The notes: generated by a model from the sequence alone, not told the origin. A DNA stretch of 63,469 nucleotides from Chthoniobacterales bacterium (GCA_013815325.1 JACDGM010000005.1:1-63469), one strand, 5' to 3'; positions 17,494-27,692 are shown, counted from the first letter of the stretch. Made by a program: numbers and translations.

Positions 17494-18033
17494 TTAAGGG
17501 AGCGCTTTGAGCAACGCAGCGCGCCCGCGTGGCACTCGGCCGAAGAGCGCGGCGAGCGCTCCTGCCGGATCGCTTTCTAACATCGCGACATCGTGCACGC
17601 CCGCGAGGCGCGCCAGCTCTGCTTCGAAATACCGCACCGCCCGCCGCGTCGCATCCTGTCTGTCGAGAAACCCAAAGGCACGCTGCAATAAATGAAAAAG
17701 CTCCGGCGCTGGATGCTCCGGTTCCGTGCTCAGCTCGATCCATTCCACGAAACAGGAAGCCGTCAGCGTGCGCTTATAATTCTCGCGAATCCCGCCGAAC
17801 GGATTGCCGAGCACGGCCTCGGTGAGGGCGTGCAGATGCGATTTGCGGCTGCGTTTGATCTGGATCTCGGCTTCGAAAAACAGGTCGAGTTTGCCCGCGA
17901 AGATGCTCTTCGGCCGGCGTGCGCCGCGCGCCACCGTCTCAATGCAGCCTAACGACTCCGTGCACCAGGAGACAATCAGGCTGGTGTCGCTCAATTTGCG
18001 CTTGCGCAAAAGAATCGCATTCGAAGTTTCCAT
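17494..18033 (-). CDS. recO: DNA repair protein RecO
   Basis: 179 residues. The N-terminal OB fold is recognisable in AILLRKRKLSDTSLIVSWCTESLG and VARGARRPKSIFAGKLDLFFEAEI, followed by the helical region with LTASCFVEWIEL. RecO binds ssDNA and loads RecA with RecR in recombinational gap repair. The protein is short next to the usual 220-250 residues and has no CxxC zinc-finger cysteines, so the C-terminal part is reduced. It is the first gene of the minus-strand run that continues with yceI; the glycan operon starts divergently 150 bases away. Confidence 0.85.
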   Translation of the reverse strand: METSNAILLRKRKLSDTSLIVSWCTESLGCIETVARGARRPKSIFAGKLDLFFEAEIQIKRSRKSHLHALTEAVLGNPFGGIRENYKRTLTASCFVEWIELSTEPEHPAPELFHLLQRAFGFLDRQDATRRAVRYFEAELARLAGVHDVAMLESDPAGALAALFGRVPRGRAALLKALP

Positions 18034-18185
18034 CGCCTAGCTTCGGCAAGCTACTCAGGAGAAGCTCTTGGCATGATCGTTCGGCCCATAGCAAGTTTGA
18101 ATGTTCTTAGGAAAAATGCCGCCTACCTTACAGGACAATATCCCGACGCGTGACTGCGCCTGCTCCTGCGAACCTCTGCGAAACT

Positions 18186-19304
18186 ATGTATAAGAAAGCA
18201 CTCATCACTGGCGGCGCTGGTTTCGTTGGTTCCCACCTCGCGGACGAACTTCTCGAGCGCGGCTATATCGTTAGGGCGTTCGACAATCTCTCCGAGCAGG
18301 TCCACGGGTCCGCCGCTGAACGTCCCGATTATCTCGATGACGAGGTCGAGCTGATCGTTGGCGATGTGCGCGATGGCGAGGCGGTGAAGAAGGCGCTAAA
18401 AGGAATTGATCTGGTTTTTCATCTGGCCGCTTCCGTCGGCGTTGGCCAGAGCATGTATCAAATCGCCGAATACACCGACAGCAACGGCATGGGCACGGCC
18501 ATGCTCCTGCAGGCTTTGCTCGATAAACCGATCCAACGCGTCGTCGTCGCCTCCAGCATGAGTATTTACGGGGAAGGCTTTTACCACGATCGCGCCGGAA
18601 GAACGGTCTCGCCTAACGAACGCAAGCTCGGCCAGCTCCGGGCGCGCGATTGGGAAGTGCGCGATGCGGAAGGCGAGGCTCTCACGCCCGTACCGACGGA
18701 CGAATCGAAATGCCCCGCTCTCCCCTCCGTCTATGCCATTTCCAAATATCACCAAGAGCGCCTCTGCATGAACGTCTGCCCGGCCTACGGCATGGAAGCG
18801 GTCGGCCTGCGCTTCTTTAATATCTACGGCTCGCGCCAGGCGCTCTCCAATCCCTACACCGGCGTCCTCGCGATTTTCGCATCGCGTTTTCTAAACAAAA
18901 AAGCGCCGCTCATCAATGAGGACGGTCGCCAGCAGCGCGATTTCGTCAGCGTCCACGACATCGCCCGCGCCTGCCGCCTCGCCATGGAAGAACCGGCCGC
19001 CGCCGGCGAAGTCTTCAACATCGGGAGCGGCCGCTCCTTCAGCATTCTTGAGATCGCGCAGCAGATGGCGCAGGTGCTCGGACAAGACGATCTCGAGCCA
19101 AAAATCACCGGCAAATACCGTATCGGCGACATCCGCAACTGCTTCGCCGACATCTCCAAGGCGCGCCGCCTTCTGCGCTACGAGCCGCGTGTCCAACTCG
19201 AAGAGGGCCTCGAGGATCTGGCGGAATGGCTCGAGGGCCAGATTCCCATGGACCATGTGGACGCGGCTCAGGAAGAGCTGACCGCACGCGGACTCTCCGT
19301 CTGA
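18186..19304 (+). CDS. NAD-dependent sugar-nucleotide epimerase/dehydratase
   Basis: 372 residues of the extended short-chain dehydrogenase family. The NAD loop ITGGAGFVGSHLADELLERG is at residues 6-25 and the catalytic YxxxK (SVYAISKYHQER) near 182-186. After the active-site strand there is an extra charged stretch (LGQLRARDWEVRDAEG) that plain GalE proteins lack. It probably makes or alters the NDP-sugar used by the glycosyltransferases downstream. The ATG at 18186 places the NAD motif at the usual distance; the upstream 12 codons look non-coding. First gene of the operon running to 30023. Confidence 0.88.
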   Translation: MYKKALITGGAGFVGSHLADELLERGYIVRAFDNLSEQVHGSAAERPDYLDDEVELIVGDVRDGEAVKKALKGIDLVFHLAASVGVGQSMYQIAEYTDSNGMGTAMLLQALLDKPIQRVVVASSMSIYGEGFYHDRAGRTVSPNERKLGQLRARDWEVRDAEGEALTPVPTDESKCPALPSVYAISKYHQERLCMNVCPAYGMEAVGLRFFNIYGSRQALSNPYTGVLAIFASRFLNKKAPLINEDGRQQRDFVSVHDIARACRLAMEEPAAAGEVFNIGSGRSFSILEIAQQMAQVLGQDDLEPKITGKYRIGDIRNCFADISKARRLLRYEPRVQLEEGLEDLAEWLEGQIPMDHVDAAQEELTARGLSV

Positions 19305-19306
19305 AA

Positions 19307-20302
19307 ATGGCGGCAACGCAGACCGCGGCCCGTCCTCGATCCACCACCATGCTCGCGGCGCGCCTCGTCGCACCAGGTCGTGTGGAGGTGGGAGAAACTG
19401 CGCTGCCGAAGCCCCGGCCTAACGAACTGCGCGTGCGGCTGGAAGGTTGCGGCGTTTGCGCTTCCAATCTCTCTCCTTGGGAGGGCCAGCCGTGGTTCAG
19501 CTATCCGATGGAAGCGGGCGCGCTCGGGCATGAAGGTTGGGGACTGGTGGACTCGTTAGGCGAGGACGTAACCGGCTTTTCCGCTGGCGAAAGAGTCGGC
19601 CTTCTCTCGCAACATGCCTATGCGCAGTACGATGTCGCGCCCGAAAACGCCGTCGTTAGGCTGGCGCAGAAACTGGGCGAGGCGGCCTTCCCGGCCGAGC
19701 CGCTCGGCTGCGCCATGAACATATTTCGGCGCAGCGGAATCCGCGCCGGCCAAACCGTCGCGATCGTGGGGATCGGGTTCCTCGGCGCGCTTCTCACCCA
19801 GCTCGCGAGTCGTGCCGGCGCGCGTGTCATCGCCATTTCCCGTCGCGGCTTTGCCCTCACGCTCGCGCGCCAGATGGGCGCGGCGGAAACGGTTTCGTTA
19901 GGCGATAATTCCGCGAGTGTCGAGAAGGTGCGCGGCCTAACGAGCGACAAACTCTGCGAAGTCGTCATCGAAGCCGTGGGCAAACAGGCCCCGCTCGATC
20001 TGGCCGCGGAATTAACCGCCGAGCGCGGCCGTCTCGTCGTCGCCGGTTATCACCAGGATGGCCTCCGCCAGGTCAACCTCCAGCTCTGGAACTGGCGCGG
20101 CCTCGACGTCATCAACGCCCACGAACGCGATCCGCAGATTTACCTCCGCGGCATGCGCGAAGCAGTCGACGCCGTCGCTTCCGGCAGATTAAACCCCGCG
20201 CCTCTCTACACCCACCGCTATCCGCTCGGGCGACTCGGCGATGCCCTCCAGGCGACGCGCGACCGGCCGAACGGATTCATGAAAGCCTTGATCGTCTTTT
20301 GA
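19307..20302 (+). CDS. Zinc-type MDR alcohol dehydrogenase
   Basis: 331 residues. Catalytic-zinc features are GCGVCASNLSPWEG near residue 50 and LGHEGWG near 80. The NAD(P) fold shows VGIGFLGALLTQLA. The structural-zinc lobe with four cysteines is missing. MDR enzymes oxidise sugar or polyol hydroxyls; next to inositol phosphate synthase and an epimerase, a sugar or cyclitol dehydrogenase is likely. The ATG is three bases after the epimerase stop. It contains five exact copies of the dispersed 9-mer (19417, 19553, 19653, 19895, 19935) in about 1 kb, the densest spot in the window. Confidence 0.85.
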   Translation: MAATQTAARPRSTTMLAARLVAPGRVEVGETALPKPRPNELRVRLEGCGVCASNLSPWEGQPWFSYPMEAGALGHEGWGLVDSLGEDVTGFSAGERVGLLSQHAYAQYDVAPENAVVRLAQKLGEAAFPAEPLGCAMNIFRRSGIRAGQTVAIVGIGFLGALLTQLASRAGARVIAISRRGFALTLARQMGAAETVSLGDNSASVEKVRGLTSDKLCEVVIEAVGKQAPLDLAAELTAERGRLVVAGYHQDGLRQVNLQLWNWRGLDVINAHERDPQIYLRGMREAVDAVASGRLNPAPLYTHRYPLGRLGDALQATRDRPNGFMKALIVF

Positions 20303-21372
20303 AAAAAATCCTTCTCACTGCGGACCCGATTGGCGGCGTCTGGACTTACGCGCTCGATCTGGCGCGTGCACTCGGCGAGCGCGACATCGCCGTCGTCCTC
20401 GCGACCATGGGAGCGGCACTACGCGAGGATCAGCGAGCCGCGGCGGCGGCCTTGTCTAACGTAGCCCTGCACGAGAGCGAATTTGCTTTGGAGTGGATGG
20501 AAAATCCGTGGGAGGAGGTCGATCGCGCGGGCCAATGGCTCCTGCAACTCGCGGCTACGACCCAACCGGAGCTGATCCATCTCAACGGCTACGCGCACGC
20601 TTCCCTTCCCTGGCGCACGCCGATCCTGGTAGTAGCTCATTCCTGCGTTCTCTCCTGGTGGCGCGCGGTCAAAGGAGAAGACCCGCCTAACGAGTGGGAT
20701 GAATATGCGCGGCGTGTCGCGGCTGGCTGGCACGCTGCCGATTTCGTCGTCACCCCGACGCAGGCAATGCTTTCCACGCTCGTCGAAAACTATGGTCCAC
20801 GGCCGCAGACTGCCGTCATTCCGAACGGCCGCGACCGTAACACTTTTCGCGCCGGAGCAAAGGAGCCGCTGATATTTTCGGCCGGCCGTTTCTGGGACGA
20901 AGCAAAAAATCTCACCGCATTGAAGAAAGCGGCGGGAGCGGTGAGCTGGCCGATCCAGATCGCCGGCGGCGAACCGGCAAAAGGTGCGCTCGTTAGGCTG
21001 GGCCGGCTGGGCGCGCCCGAGATCGCAGATCGACTGACGCGAGCTTCGATATTTTGTCTCCCCGCGCGCTACGAGCCGTTCGGGCTATCTGCTCTGGAGG
21101 CCGCCTTCTCCGGCTGCGCTCTTGTTTTGGGCGACATCCCGAGTCTTCGCGAGGTCTGGGAGGATGCCGCGCTCTTTGTGGATCCCGAAGATCCCAGCGC
21201 ACTTGCGGCGGCGCTGCAGCAGTTGATCGATCGACCCGCGCAGCGGGAAGCTCTCGCGCAGCGCGCCGTCGAAAGGGCGCGGCATTTCAGTCTCGAGCAA
21301 ATGACAGAGCGCTATCTCTCGCTCTATTCAGGGATTGTTAGGCAATATCGATTCGTGCAATCTGCCGCATGA
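20299..21372 (+). CDS. Glycosyltransferase family 4
   Basis: 357 residues with the GT-B fold. The N-terminal glycine loop is TADPIGGVWTYALDLARAL and the donor-site EX7E motif is EPFGLSALEA near residue 260. These enzymes transfer a sugar from an NDP-sugar with retention, usually at the cytoplasmic membrane face. The TTG start overlaps the previous stop (TTGA), and the gene overlaps the next by ATGA. Acceptor unknown; from context an inositol phosphate or a growing glycoside. Confidence 0.88.
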   Translation: MKKILLTADPIGGVWTYALDLARALGERDIAVVLATMGAALREDQRAAAAALSNVALHESEFALEWMENPWEEVDRAGQWLLQLAATTQPELIHLNGYAHASLPWRTPILVVAHSCVLSWWRAVKGEDPPNEWDEYARRVAAGWHAADFVVTPTQAMLSTLVENYGPRPQTAVIPNGRDRNTFRAGAKEPLIFSAGRFWDEAKNLTALKKAAGAVSWPIQIAGGEPAKGALVRLGRLGAPEIADRLTRASIFCLPARYEPFGLSALEAAFSGCALVLGDIPSLREVWEDAALFVDPEDPSALAAALQQLIDRPAQREALAQRAVERARHFSLEQMTERYLSLYSGIVRQYRFVQSAA

Positions 21373-22454
21373 AAATCGTTCTCTTCTATCACTCCCTGCT
21401 TTCGGATTGGAACAACGGAAACGCCCATTTCCTCCGCGGCATCGCCAGCGAGCTGATCACGCGCGGCCACGAAGTCGTGGTTTACGAGCCACGGCACGGC
21501 TGGAGCCTGAGCAACCTGCGGACAGCCCACGGCGAGGCGCCCTTGCATGATTTCGCCGCGGCTTATCCGGGCCTAACGAGTAGCTTGTACGAGGAGCCGG
21601 CGCTCGATCTCGACCAACTGCTCGACGGCGCCGGCCTCGTCCTCGTTCACGAATGGAACGCGCCCGAGCTCGTTAGGCAGATCGGCCTCCATCGGGCGCA
21701 GCGCGGCGGCTATCGGCTGCTTTTTCACGACACTCACCATCGCGCTGTCAGCGACCCGGTGGCGATGGAGGCCTACGATCTGGGAGATTACGATGGCGTT
21801 CTCGCCTACGGCGAAGTGCTGCGCGATCTCTATTTGCAGCACGGTTGGGCGCAGCAGGCCTGGACCTGGCATGAGGCCGCCGACACTTGCGTTTTTCATC
21901 CGTTGCCGCAGGTCCGGCGCGAGCGCGATCTGGTATGGATCGGCAACTGGGGCGATGAGGAACGAAGCGCGGAACTGCGCGAATTTCTGATCGAGCCGGC
22001 GCGGAAGCTGAAGCTCGCGACCACCGTGCATGGGGTTCGTTACCCGGAAGCCGCGCAGAACGAACTGGGCGAGGCCGGAATCGATTTCCGCGGCTGGGTG
22101 CCTAACTTTCGCGTGCCGGAAGTCTTCGCTGCCCATCGGGTGACGGTCCACGTCCCGCGCCGGCCTTACGTCGAGGCGCTACCGGGCATTCCGACGATTC
22201 GTCCATTCGAAGCGCTCGCCTGCGGCATCCCGCTGATCAGCGCGCCGTGGAGCGACTGCGAGCATCTCTTCACTCCGGGCGAGGATTTTTTGATCGCGCG
22301 CGATGGCCGAGAAATGCGCCGGCAACTGCGCGCCCTCCTGAGCGACAAAGCGATGGCGCGCGAGCTCGCGGAACATGGGCGCAAGACCGTGCTCGCCCGT
22401 CACACATGCGCCCATCGCGTGGATGAGCTGCTCGCGATCGTGAGGCACTTATGA
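21369..22454 (+). CDS. CgeB-like glycosyltransferase 1
   Basis: 361 residues. It begins MKIVLFYHSLLSDWNNGNAH, a glycine-poor first loop shared by four proteins of this operon, and ends with a GT-B donor region (TIRPFEALACGIPLISAPW) and a conserved tail with HTCAHRVDELL. This is the pattern of the CgeB (spore maturation) glycosyltransferase group. It overlaps both neighbours by four bases. The four related copies (21369, 22451, 23521, 25828) look like old duplicates that now add different sugars in one pathway. Confidence 0.8.
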   Translation: MKIVLFYHSLLSDWNNGNAHFLRGIASELITRGHEVVVYEPRHGWSLSNLRTAHGEAPLHDFAAAYPGLTSSLYEEPALDLDQLLDGAGLVLVHEWNAPELVRQIGLHRAQRGGYRLLFHDTHHRAVSDPVAMEAYDLGDYDGVLAYGEVLRDLYLQHGWAQQAWTWHEAADTCVFHPLPQVRRERDLVWIGNWGDEERSAELREFLIEPARKLKLATTVHGVRYPEAAQNELGEAGIDFRGWVPNFRVPEVFAAHRVTVHVPRRPYVEALPGIPTIRPFEALACGIPLISAPWSDCEHLFTPGEDFLIARDGREMRRQLRALLSDKAMARELAEHGRKTVLARHTCAHRVDELLAIVRHL

Positions 22455-23524
22455 AGATCGCCTTCTTCGGCTCCAGTCTGGTCTCGGCTTTTTGGAACGG
22501 CTCGGCCACTTACTACCGCGGAATCATTCGTTACCTGCACGAGCGCGGGCATCGCATCACCTTCTATGAGCCCGATGCCTACGAACGGCAGCAGCATCGG
22601 GATTTTCCCGAACCGGATTGGGCTCGCGTGGTCGTTTATCCACCGACGGAAGAGGCGGCCGCGCGTTTGATTGAAGAGGCGTCGTTAGGCGCGGACGTGA
22701 TGGTGAAAACGAGCGGCGTCGGCGTGCTCGACGAGTTTCTCGAGAAAGCGATCGCGGAGACAAAGCGCCCGGACAACCTAACGATCTTCTGGGACGTCGA
22801 CGCACCCGCCACGCTCGAGCGGATGGAAGAAGACCCTGACGATCTTTTCCGTGCGCTGGTCCCGCGCTACGACTACATCCTCACTTACGGCGGCGGCCAG
22901 CCCGTGGTGGATGGCTACAAAGCTTTCGGCGCAAAGGAGTGCATCCCGATCTACAACGCGCTCGATCCGGAGACCCATTATTTAGCGCCCCCGGAAGCGC
23001 GCTTCGCAGGGACTCTCGGTTTCCTCGGCAACCGCCTCCCCGACCGCGAAGCGCGGGTGCATGAATTCTTTCTTCGCGCCGCGACGCTTTTGCCTAACGA
23101 GCCGTTCATCCTCGGCGGGAGCGGCTGGGAACAGCCGCATCTTCCGCCCAACGTCCACCATGTTGGCCACGTTTATTCGCGCGATCACAATGCCTTTAAC
23201 TGTTCCTCCCGTGCGCTCCTGAACGTGAATCGCGCAAGCATGGCCCGCTATGGTTTTTCACCGCCAACCCGTGTCTTTGAAGCCGCCGGTGCCGCCGCCT
23301 GCTTGATCACGGACGCGTGGGTCGGGATCGAGCTTTTCCTTGAGCCTAACGAAGAAGTTTTCGTCGCGCGCGACGGAGCAGAGGTCGCGGCGATCGTCGA
23401 AGCGCTCACGCCCGAACGCGCGCGTGAAGTTGGCGAAGCGGCCAGGCGACGCATTTTGTCCGAGCACACCTACCGTCATCGGGCGGAGCAGTTCGATCAA
23501 ATCATGGAGGGGGTCATGGCGTGA
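22451..23524 (+). CDS. CgeB-like glycosyltransferase 2
   Basis: 357 residues, opening MKIAFFGSSLVSAFWNGSAT. The donor site is at PPTRVFEAAGAAACLITDAW and the tail has HTYRHRAEQFD. A DUF3880-like N-terminal domain is suggested by TIFWDVDAPATLERM and YDYILTYGGG. It overlaps the previous gene by ATGA. The next gene begins GTGAAG directly in its stop region. 9-mer copies at 22682, 23092 and 23344 encode Ser-Leu-Gly and Pro-Asn-Glu in loops. Confidence 0.8.
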   Translation: MKIAFFGSSLVSAFWNGSATYYRGIIRYLHERGHRITFYEPDAYERQQHRDFPEPDWARVVVYPPTEEAAARLIEEASLGADVMVKTSGVGVLDEFLEKAIAETKRPDNLTIFWDVDAPATLERMEEDPDDLFRALVPRYDYILTYGGGQPVVDGYKAFGAKECIPIYNALDPETHYLAPPEARFAGTLGFLGNRLPDREARVHEFFLRAATLLPNEPFILGGSGWEQPHLPPNVHHVGHVYSRDHNAFNCSSRALLNVNRASMARYGFSPPTRVFEAAGAAACLITDAWVGIELFLEPNEEVFVARDGAEVAAIVEALTPERAREVGEAARRRILSEHTYRHRAEQFDQIMEGVMA

Positions 23525-24630
23525 AGATCGTTATCCTCGGTTTGTCGATTACGTCGTCGTGGGGCAACGGCCATGCCACGACTTATCGAGCGCTCGTCCG
23601 GGAACTCGTTAGGCGAGGCCATGACCTGCTTTTCCTCGAGCGCGATCAGTCCTGGTATGCGGAGAATCGCGATCTGCCGCGGCCGCCGTTTGGTCGCACC
23701 GAGCTTTACCGGAGCGTGCGTGAAGTGCGCGCGCGCTTCGGGAGCGAAATCCGCGATGCGGATTGCGTCATCCTCGGCTCGTTCGTGCCGAACGGAATTT
23801 CGATTGGCGATTGGGTGACGCGCACTGCCCATGGCGTGACGGCATTTTATGACATCGACACGCCCATCACACTCGCGGCGCTGGCCCGCGAGGAATGCTG
23901 GTATCTTTCTCCCGAGTTGATCCCGCGCTTCGACATTTATCTTTCCTTCACCGGCGGGCCCGCGCTGAAGAAGCTCGAGCGCCGTTACGGTTCGCCCTTC
24001 GCGCAGCCGCTTTATTGCTCGGTCGATCCGGAGCTTTATTCGCCCATGAAAAGCTCGCAAAAATGGGCGCTGGGCTATCTCGGCACATTCAGCGACGACC
24101 GTCAGCCGGCGCTCGCTAGATTGTTGTTCGAGCCGGCGGCGCGAAATCCCGATCTCCGCTTCGTCGTCGCTGGGCCGCAATACCCGGAGGCCATTCGCTG
24201 GCCCGCGAACGTCGAGCGCATGGTTCATCTCAATCCATCGAAGCACCGCGCTTTTTACAACGCCCAGCGATTCACTCTCAACATCACTCGCGCCGAAATG
24301 GTGCGGGCTGGTTATTCGCCGAGCGTGCGGCTCTTCGAGGCGGCGGCTTGTGGCACCCCGGTGATCAGCGATGATTGGCCTGGTCTCGACGAGTTCTTTA
24401 CCCCTAACGAGGAAATCCTCGTCGCGAAAACCACCCGAGAGGTTGAGGCGATCCTGCGAGATTTCCCGGAGCAGGCGGCGCGTGAAATCGGAAAGCAGGC
24501 TCGCCGCCGCGTTCTCGCGGAGCATACCGCCGCGCATCGCGCGGCAGAATTGGAAGTCTATTTGGAAAGTGCGCGCGAGTCGCGTGGCGCGACGGCATCG
24601 CTCGATTGCGCCGCTCTCCGGTCGGGATGA
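23521..24630 (+). CDS. CgeB-like glycosyltransferase 3
   Basis: 369 residues from a GTG codon inside the preceding ATGGCGTGAAG junction. Opening [20 protein letters not shown], then [14 protein letters not shown] and [18 protein letters not shown]. The donor region is [20 protein letters not shown] and the tail has [11 protein letters not shown]. It is much closer to the protein at 25828 than to the other two CgeB-like proteins, which suggests a later duplication split by insertion of the inositol synthase gene. Sugar and acceptor cannot be read from sequence. Confidence 0.8.
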   Translation: MKIVILGLSITSSWGNGHATTYRALVRELVRRGHDLLFLERDQSWYAENRDLPRPPFGRTELYRSVREVRARFGSEIRDADCVILGSFVPNGISIGDWVTRTAHGVTAFYDIDTPITLAALAREECWYLSPELIPRFDIYLSFTGGPALKKLERRYGSPFAQPLYCSVDPELYSPMKSSQKWALGYLGTFSDDRQPALARLLFEPAARNPDLRFVVAGPQYPEAIRWPANVERMVHLNPSKHRAFYNAQRFTLNITRAEMVRAGYSPSVRLFEAAACGTPVISDDWPGLDEFFTPNEEILVAKTTREVEAILRDFPEQAAREIGKQARRRVLAEHTAAHRAAELEVYLESARESRGATASLDCAALRSG

Positions 24631-24646
24631 GGAAAGGAAAGAGGAT

Positions 24647-25831
24647 ATGATGAAGAACGGAGCAAAAAAAATTCGGGTGGCGATTATCGGCGTGGGCAAC
24701 TGCGCGTCATCGCTCGTGCAAGGCGTCGAATTTTACCGCAACGCCCAGCCCAACGAGTCCGTGCCCGGTTTGATGCACGTCGATCTCGGTGGCTATCACG
24801 TGCGCGACATCGAGTTCTCCGCGGCCTTCGACATCAACAGCACGAAAGTGGGGAGCGATCTCGGCGAAGCCATTTTCGCCGAGCCTAACAATACCGTTCG
24901 TTTCGCCGAAGTGCCGAAACTCGGCGTGCGCGTGCATCGTGGAATGACCCACGACGGTCTCGGCAAATACCTCAAGCAAGTGATCAAGAAAACGTCCGGC
25001 GCGACGGACGATATCATCGGCATTCTGAAGCGCAGCCGCACCGACGTGGTCGTCTCTTACCTTCCCGTCGGCGCCGAAATGGCAACCAAATGGTACGTCG
25101 AGCAAATCCTGGAAGCGGGCTGTGCTTTCGTTAATTGCATCCCGGTTTTCATCGCCTCGCAAAAGTATTGGCGCCAGCGGTTCGAGGAACGCGGTCTTCC
25201 CATCATCGGCGACGACATCAAATCGCAAGCAGGCGCAACGATCGTGCACCGCGTCCTGACGAATCTCTTTCGCGACCGTGGGGTCCGACTTGACCGCACC
25301 TACCAATTAAATTTCGGTGGCAACACCGATTTCCTGAACATGCTCGAGCGGGAGCGGCTCGAATCGAAAAAGATTTCCAAAACCCAGGCGGTCACGAGTC
25401 AGTTTGAGCAGCCCGTGGCGAGCGAGAACGTGCATGTGGGCCCGAGCGATTACGTGCCGTGGCTGACGGATCGCAAATGGTGCTACATCCGCATGGAGGG
25501 AACCAGTTTTGGAAACGTGCCGCTTAATTGCGAATTGAAGCTCGAAGTCTGGGATTCGCCCAACTCAGCCGGCGTCGTCATCGACGCGGTGCGCTGCGCG
25601 AGGCTCGCGCTTGATCGTGGGATCGGCGGAGCGCTCATCGAACCGTCGAGTTATTTTATGAAGTCGCCGCCGGAGCAATTCACCGACGACGAAGCCCGGC
25701 AGAAAACCGAGGAGTTTATCCGCGGTGGAGAACGCAAAGCCGAGTCGCCGAAGCGAAACGGAGCGGCCAAACCGGTGATGAAAAGGAACGGCGCCCAGCC
25801 TTCGGCGAGACCATCCAGGACGCGAAGATGA
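24647..25831 (+). CDS. Inositol-3-phosphate synthase
   Basis: 394 residues. NAD loop [17 protein letters not shown] is near the start, followed by [16 protein letters not shown]. The synthase core is [27 protein letters not shown] and [12 protein letters not shown]; a second conserved block is [20 protein letters not shown]. The enzyme cyclises glucose 6-phosphate to 1L-myo-inositol 3-phosphate and is of the short prokaryotic type. A clear AGAGGA site precedes the ATG at 24647, the only generous spacing (16 bases) in this operon, so it may be translated more strongly. Its place among glycosyltransferases makes inositol the likely core of the product. Confidence 0.92.
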   Translation: MMKNGAKKIRVAIIGVGNCASSLVQGVEFYRNAQPNESVPGLMHVDLGGYHVRDIEFSAAFDINSTKVGSDLGEAIFAEPNNTVRFAEVPKLGVRVHRGMTHDGLGKYLKQVIKKTSGATDDIIGILKRSRTDVVVSYLPVGAEMATKWYVEQILEAGCAFVNCIPVFIASQKYWRQRFEERGLPIIGDDIKSQAGATIVHRVLTNLFRDRGVRLDRTYQLNFGGNTDFLNMLERERLESKKISKTQAVTSQFEQPVASENVHVGPSDYVPWLTDRKWCYIRMEGTSFGNVPLNCELKLEVWDSPNSAGVVIDAVRCARLALDRGIGGALIEPSSYFMKSPPEQFTDDEARQKTEEFIRGGERKAESPKRNGAAKPVMKRNGAQPSARPSRTRR

Positions 25832-26922
25832 AACTCGTCATCTTTGGCCTAACGATCAGCTCCTCCTGGGGAAACGGGCATGCCACCATCTTGCGCGGTC
25901 TTCTCCGGCAACTAATCGCGCGCGGGCATGAGATTGTCTTCTTCGAGCGAGACGCGCCTTATTACGCTGCCCACCGCGATTTGTCGGAGTTGCCAGGCGG
26001 CTCTCTTCAGCTCTACGCAGCGTGGCCGGAAGTCCTGCCGATCGCGCGACGGCACCTGGCTGATTGTGACGTAGCGATGGTGACCTCCTACTGCCCGGAC
26101 GGCATTGCCGCTTCGGAGCTGATTTGTTCTTCGGCCGCGTTCCGCGTTTTTTACGATCTCGACACCCCGGTCACTCTTTCCCGGCTGCGCAACCGTGAGC
26201 CCCTGAGCTATCTCGACGAACGGGGTCTGCGCGATTTCGATCTCGTGCTGAGTTTTACCGGCGGCGGCGCGCTTGCTGCGCTGAAACTCGAGCTCGGCGC
26301 GCGGCGCGTGGCGCCGCTCTACGGGAGCGTCGATCCCGAAGTTCATTGGCCGACTTCCGCGACCAGCGCATATCTGGGCAACTTCTCTTATCTCGGCACA
26401 TATGCCGCGGATCGGCAGGCTGCGCTCGAGAGGTTATTTCTCGCGCCGGCGCGTCAGCTTCCCAGTAAACGCTTCGTCATCGCAGGCGCGCAGTACCCGG
26501 CCGATTTCCCGTGGAGCGAAAATATCTCGTTCGTTAGGCATCTTCCGCCTAACGAGCACCCGACTTTTTTTTGCTCATCGCGCCTGACACTCAATGTCAC
26601 GCGGGCGGCGATGGCGGCGATGGGCTGGTGCCCATCGGGACGCTTGTTTGAAGCGGCTGCCTGCGGGGTTCCGATCGTTAGCGACAACTGGGAAGGTCTC
26701 GATGAATTCTTCACCGCCGACGAGGAAATCATCGTCGCCGAGACGAGTGACGACGCTCTCGCCGCACTGGAAATGAGCGACGCGGAGCTGAGGAGGATAT
26801 CCCTAGCTGCGCGCGATCGGGTCCTGGCCGAACACACCGCGGAAGCGCGTGCGCTGGAGCTCGAGCAAATTTTGAACTCTTCCCGCGTCGAGGCACAGCT
26901 CTCGGAGGCGCAACCGTGTTAG
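25828..26922 (+). CDS. CgeB-like glycosyltransferase 4
   Basis: 364 residues, opening [20 protein letters not shown], then [14 protein letters not shown] and [19 protein letters not shown]. Donor region [20 protein letters not shown]; tail [14 protein letters not shown]. It is the nearest relative of the protein at 23521. It starts by ATGA overlap with the inositol synthase gene. Two 9-mer copies form an inverted pair within it (26531-26555). Confidence 0.8.
   Translation: MKLVIFGLTISSSWGNGHATILRGLLRQLIARGHEIVFFERDAPYYAAHRDLSELPGGSLQLYAAWPEVLPIARRHLADCDVAMVTSYCPDGIAASELICSSAAFRVFYDLDTPVTLSRLRNREPLSYLDERGLRDFDLVLSFTGGGALAALKLELGARRVAPLYGSVDPEVHWPTSATSAYLGNFSYLGTYAADRQAALERLFLAPARQLPSKRFVIAGAQYPADFPWSENISFVRHLPPNEHPTFFCSSRLTLNVTRAAMAAMGWCPSGRLFEAAACGVPIVSDNWEGLDEFFTADEEIIVAETSDDALAALEMSDAELRRISLAARDRVLAEHTAEARALELEQILNSSRVEAQLSEAQPC
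26531..26555. repeat. Inverted pair of the dispersed 9-mer inside a glycosyltransferase gene
   Basis: TCGTTAGGC at 26531-26539 and GCCTAACGA at 26547-26555, seven bases apart, form a perfect 9-bp hairpin in coding sequence. Paired uptake sequences in other bacteria often lie at gene ends; this pair is internal. Confidence 0.75.
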
Positions 26923-27692
26923 GCATTATCCCAGCCGCGGGCGCGGGCAGCCGCATTCAGCCGCTCGCTTTTTCGAAGGAGCTCCTGCCCGTTGGCGGCA
27001 GACTCGATGGCACGACGGAGCGGCCGCGCGCCGTGAGCGAATACCTCGTCGAGCGCATGATTTCGGGCGGCGCCGACAAAATCTGTTTCGTCATCTCGCC
27101 CGGCAAATCGGACATTCTTGAATACTACGGCGGCGGAACTCTCGGCGGCGCCACCTTCGTCTTTGTCGTCCAGCCGCAGCCGGCCGGCCTCTGCGACGCG
27201 CTCTTCCGCGCCGTCCCGCTTTTGCCTAACGACGAGCCGGTCTTGATCGGTTTGCCCGACACGATCTGGTTTCCGGCGGATGGATTGCGCATCCTGCCTA
27301 ACGACGAGCTTTCCTTCCTCCTTTTCCCGGTGGAACGGCCGGAACTCTTCGACGCGGTCGTGACCGATGAGCAGGAGCGCGTGCTCGAAATTCAGGTAAA
27401 GCAGCAGAACGCGCGCTCCTCCTGGATTTGGGGTGCGTTCAAAATGCCGGGTGCGATCTTTCACGATCTCCATGCGCTCTGGCTGGAACGCGCGAAGAGC
27501 GACGAGTATTTCGGTACGCTCGTGAACGCCTGGCTCGCGCGCGGGGGCCGCGCCCGCGGCGTGCGCGCCGGAACGGCCTACGTCGATGTCGGCACGCTCC
27601 ACGGTTACCGCGAGGCGATCAAGCTCCTCAGTGACATGCCGGACGAAGTCGTTAGGCCATATCTGGCGCCGAAGAAAGAGGCGTTTGCGTGA
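26916..27692 (+). CDS. Sugar-phosphate nucleotidyltransferase
   Basis: 258 residues. The N-terminal signature IIPAAGAGSRIQPLAFSKEL with the activating Lys, the LIGLPDTIWF metal-site region and AYVDVGTLHGYREA near the end mark the glucose-1-phosphate nucleotidyltransferase family (RmlA/GalU-like). It charges a sugar or cyclitol 1-phosphate with an NTP. The start is GTG, overlapping the stop of the preceding gene by seven bases. In this operon it should supply the activated donor for the glycosyltransferases. Confidence 0.87.
   Translation: MLGIIPAAGAGSRIQPLAFSKELLPVGGRLDGTTERPRAVSEYLVERMISGGADKICFVISPGKSDILEYYGGGTLGGATFVFVVQPQPAGLCDALFRAVPLLPNDEPVLIGLPDTIWFPADGLRILPNDELSFLLFPVERPELFDAVVTDEQERVLEIQVKQQNARSSWIWGAFKMPGAIFHDLHALWLERAKSDEYFGTLVNAWLARGGRARGVRAGTAYVDVGTLHGYREAIKLLSDMPDEVVRPYLAPKKEAFA

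Noticed and set aside
17477-17743. Upstream extension of yceI
   Set aside because: It runs through recO; the ATG at 17476 begins a perfect signal peptide.
24371-24646. Upstream extension of the inositol synthase frame
   Set aside because: It overlaps the preceding glycosyltransferase, and a strong ribosome-binding site precedes ATG 24647.
23497-24699. A 400-codon minus-strand open frame opposite a glycosyltransferase
   Set aside because: The plus-strand gene has clear family motifs and overlaps its neighbours in an operon; the antisense translation is Arg-rich and unlike any family.
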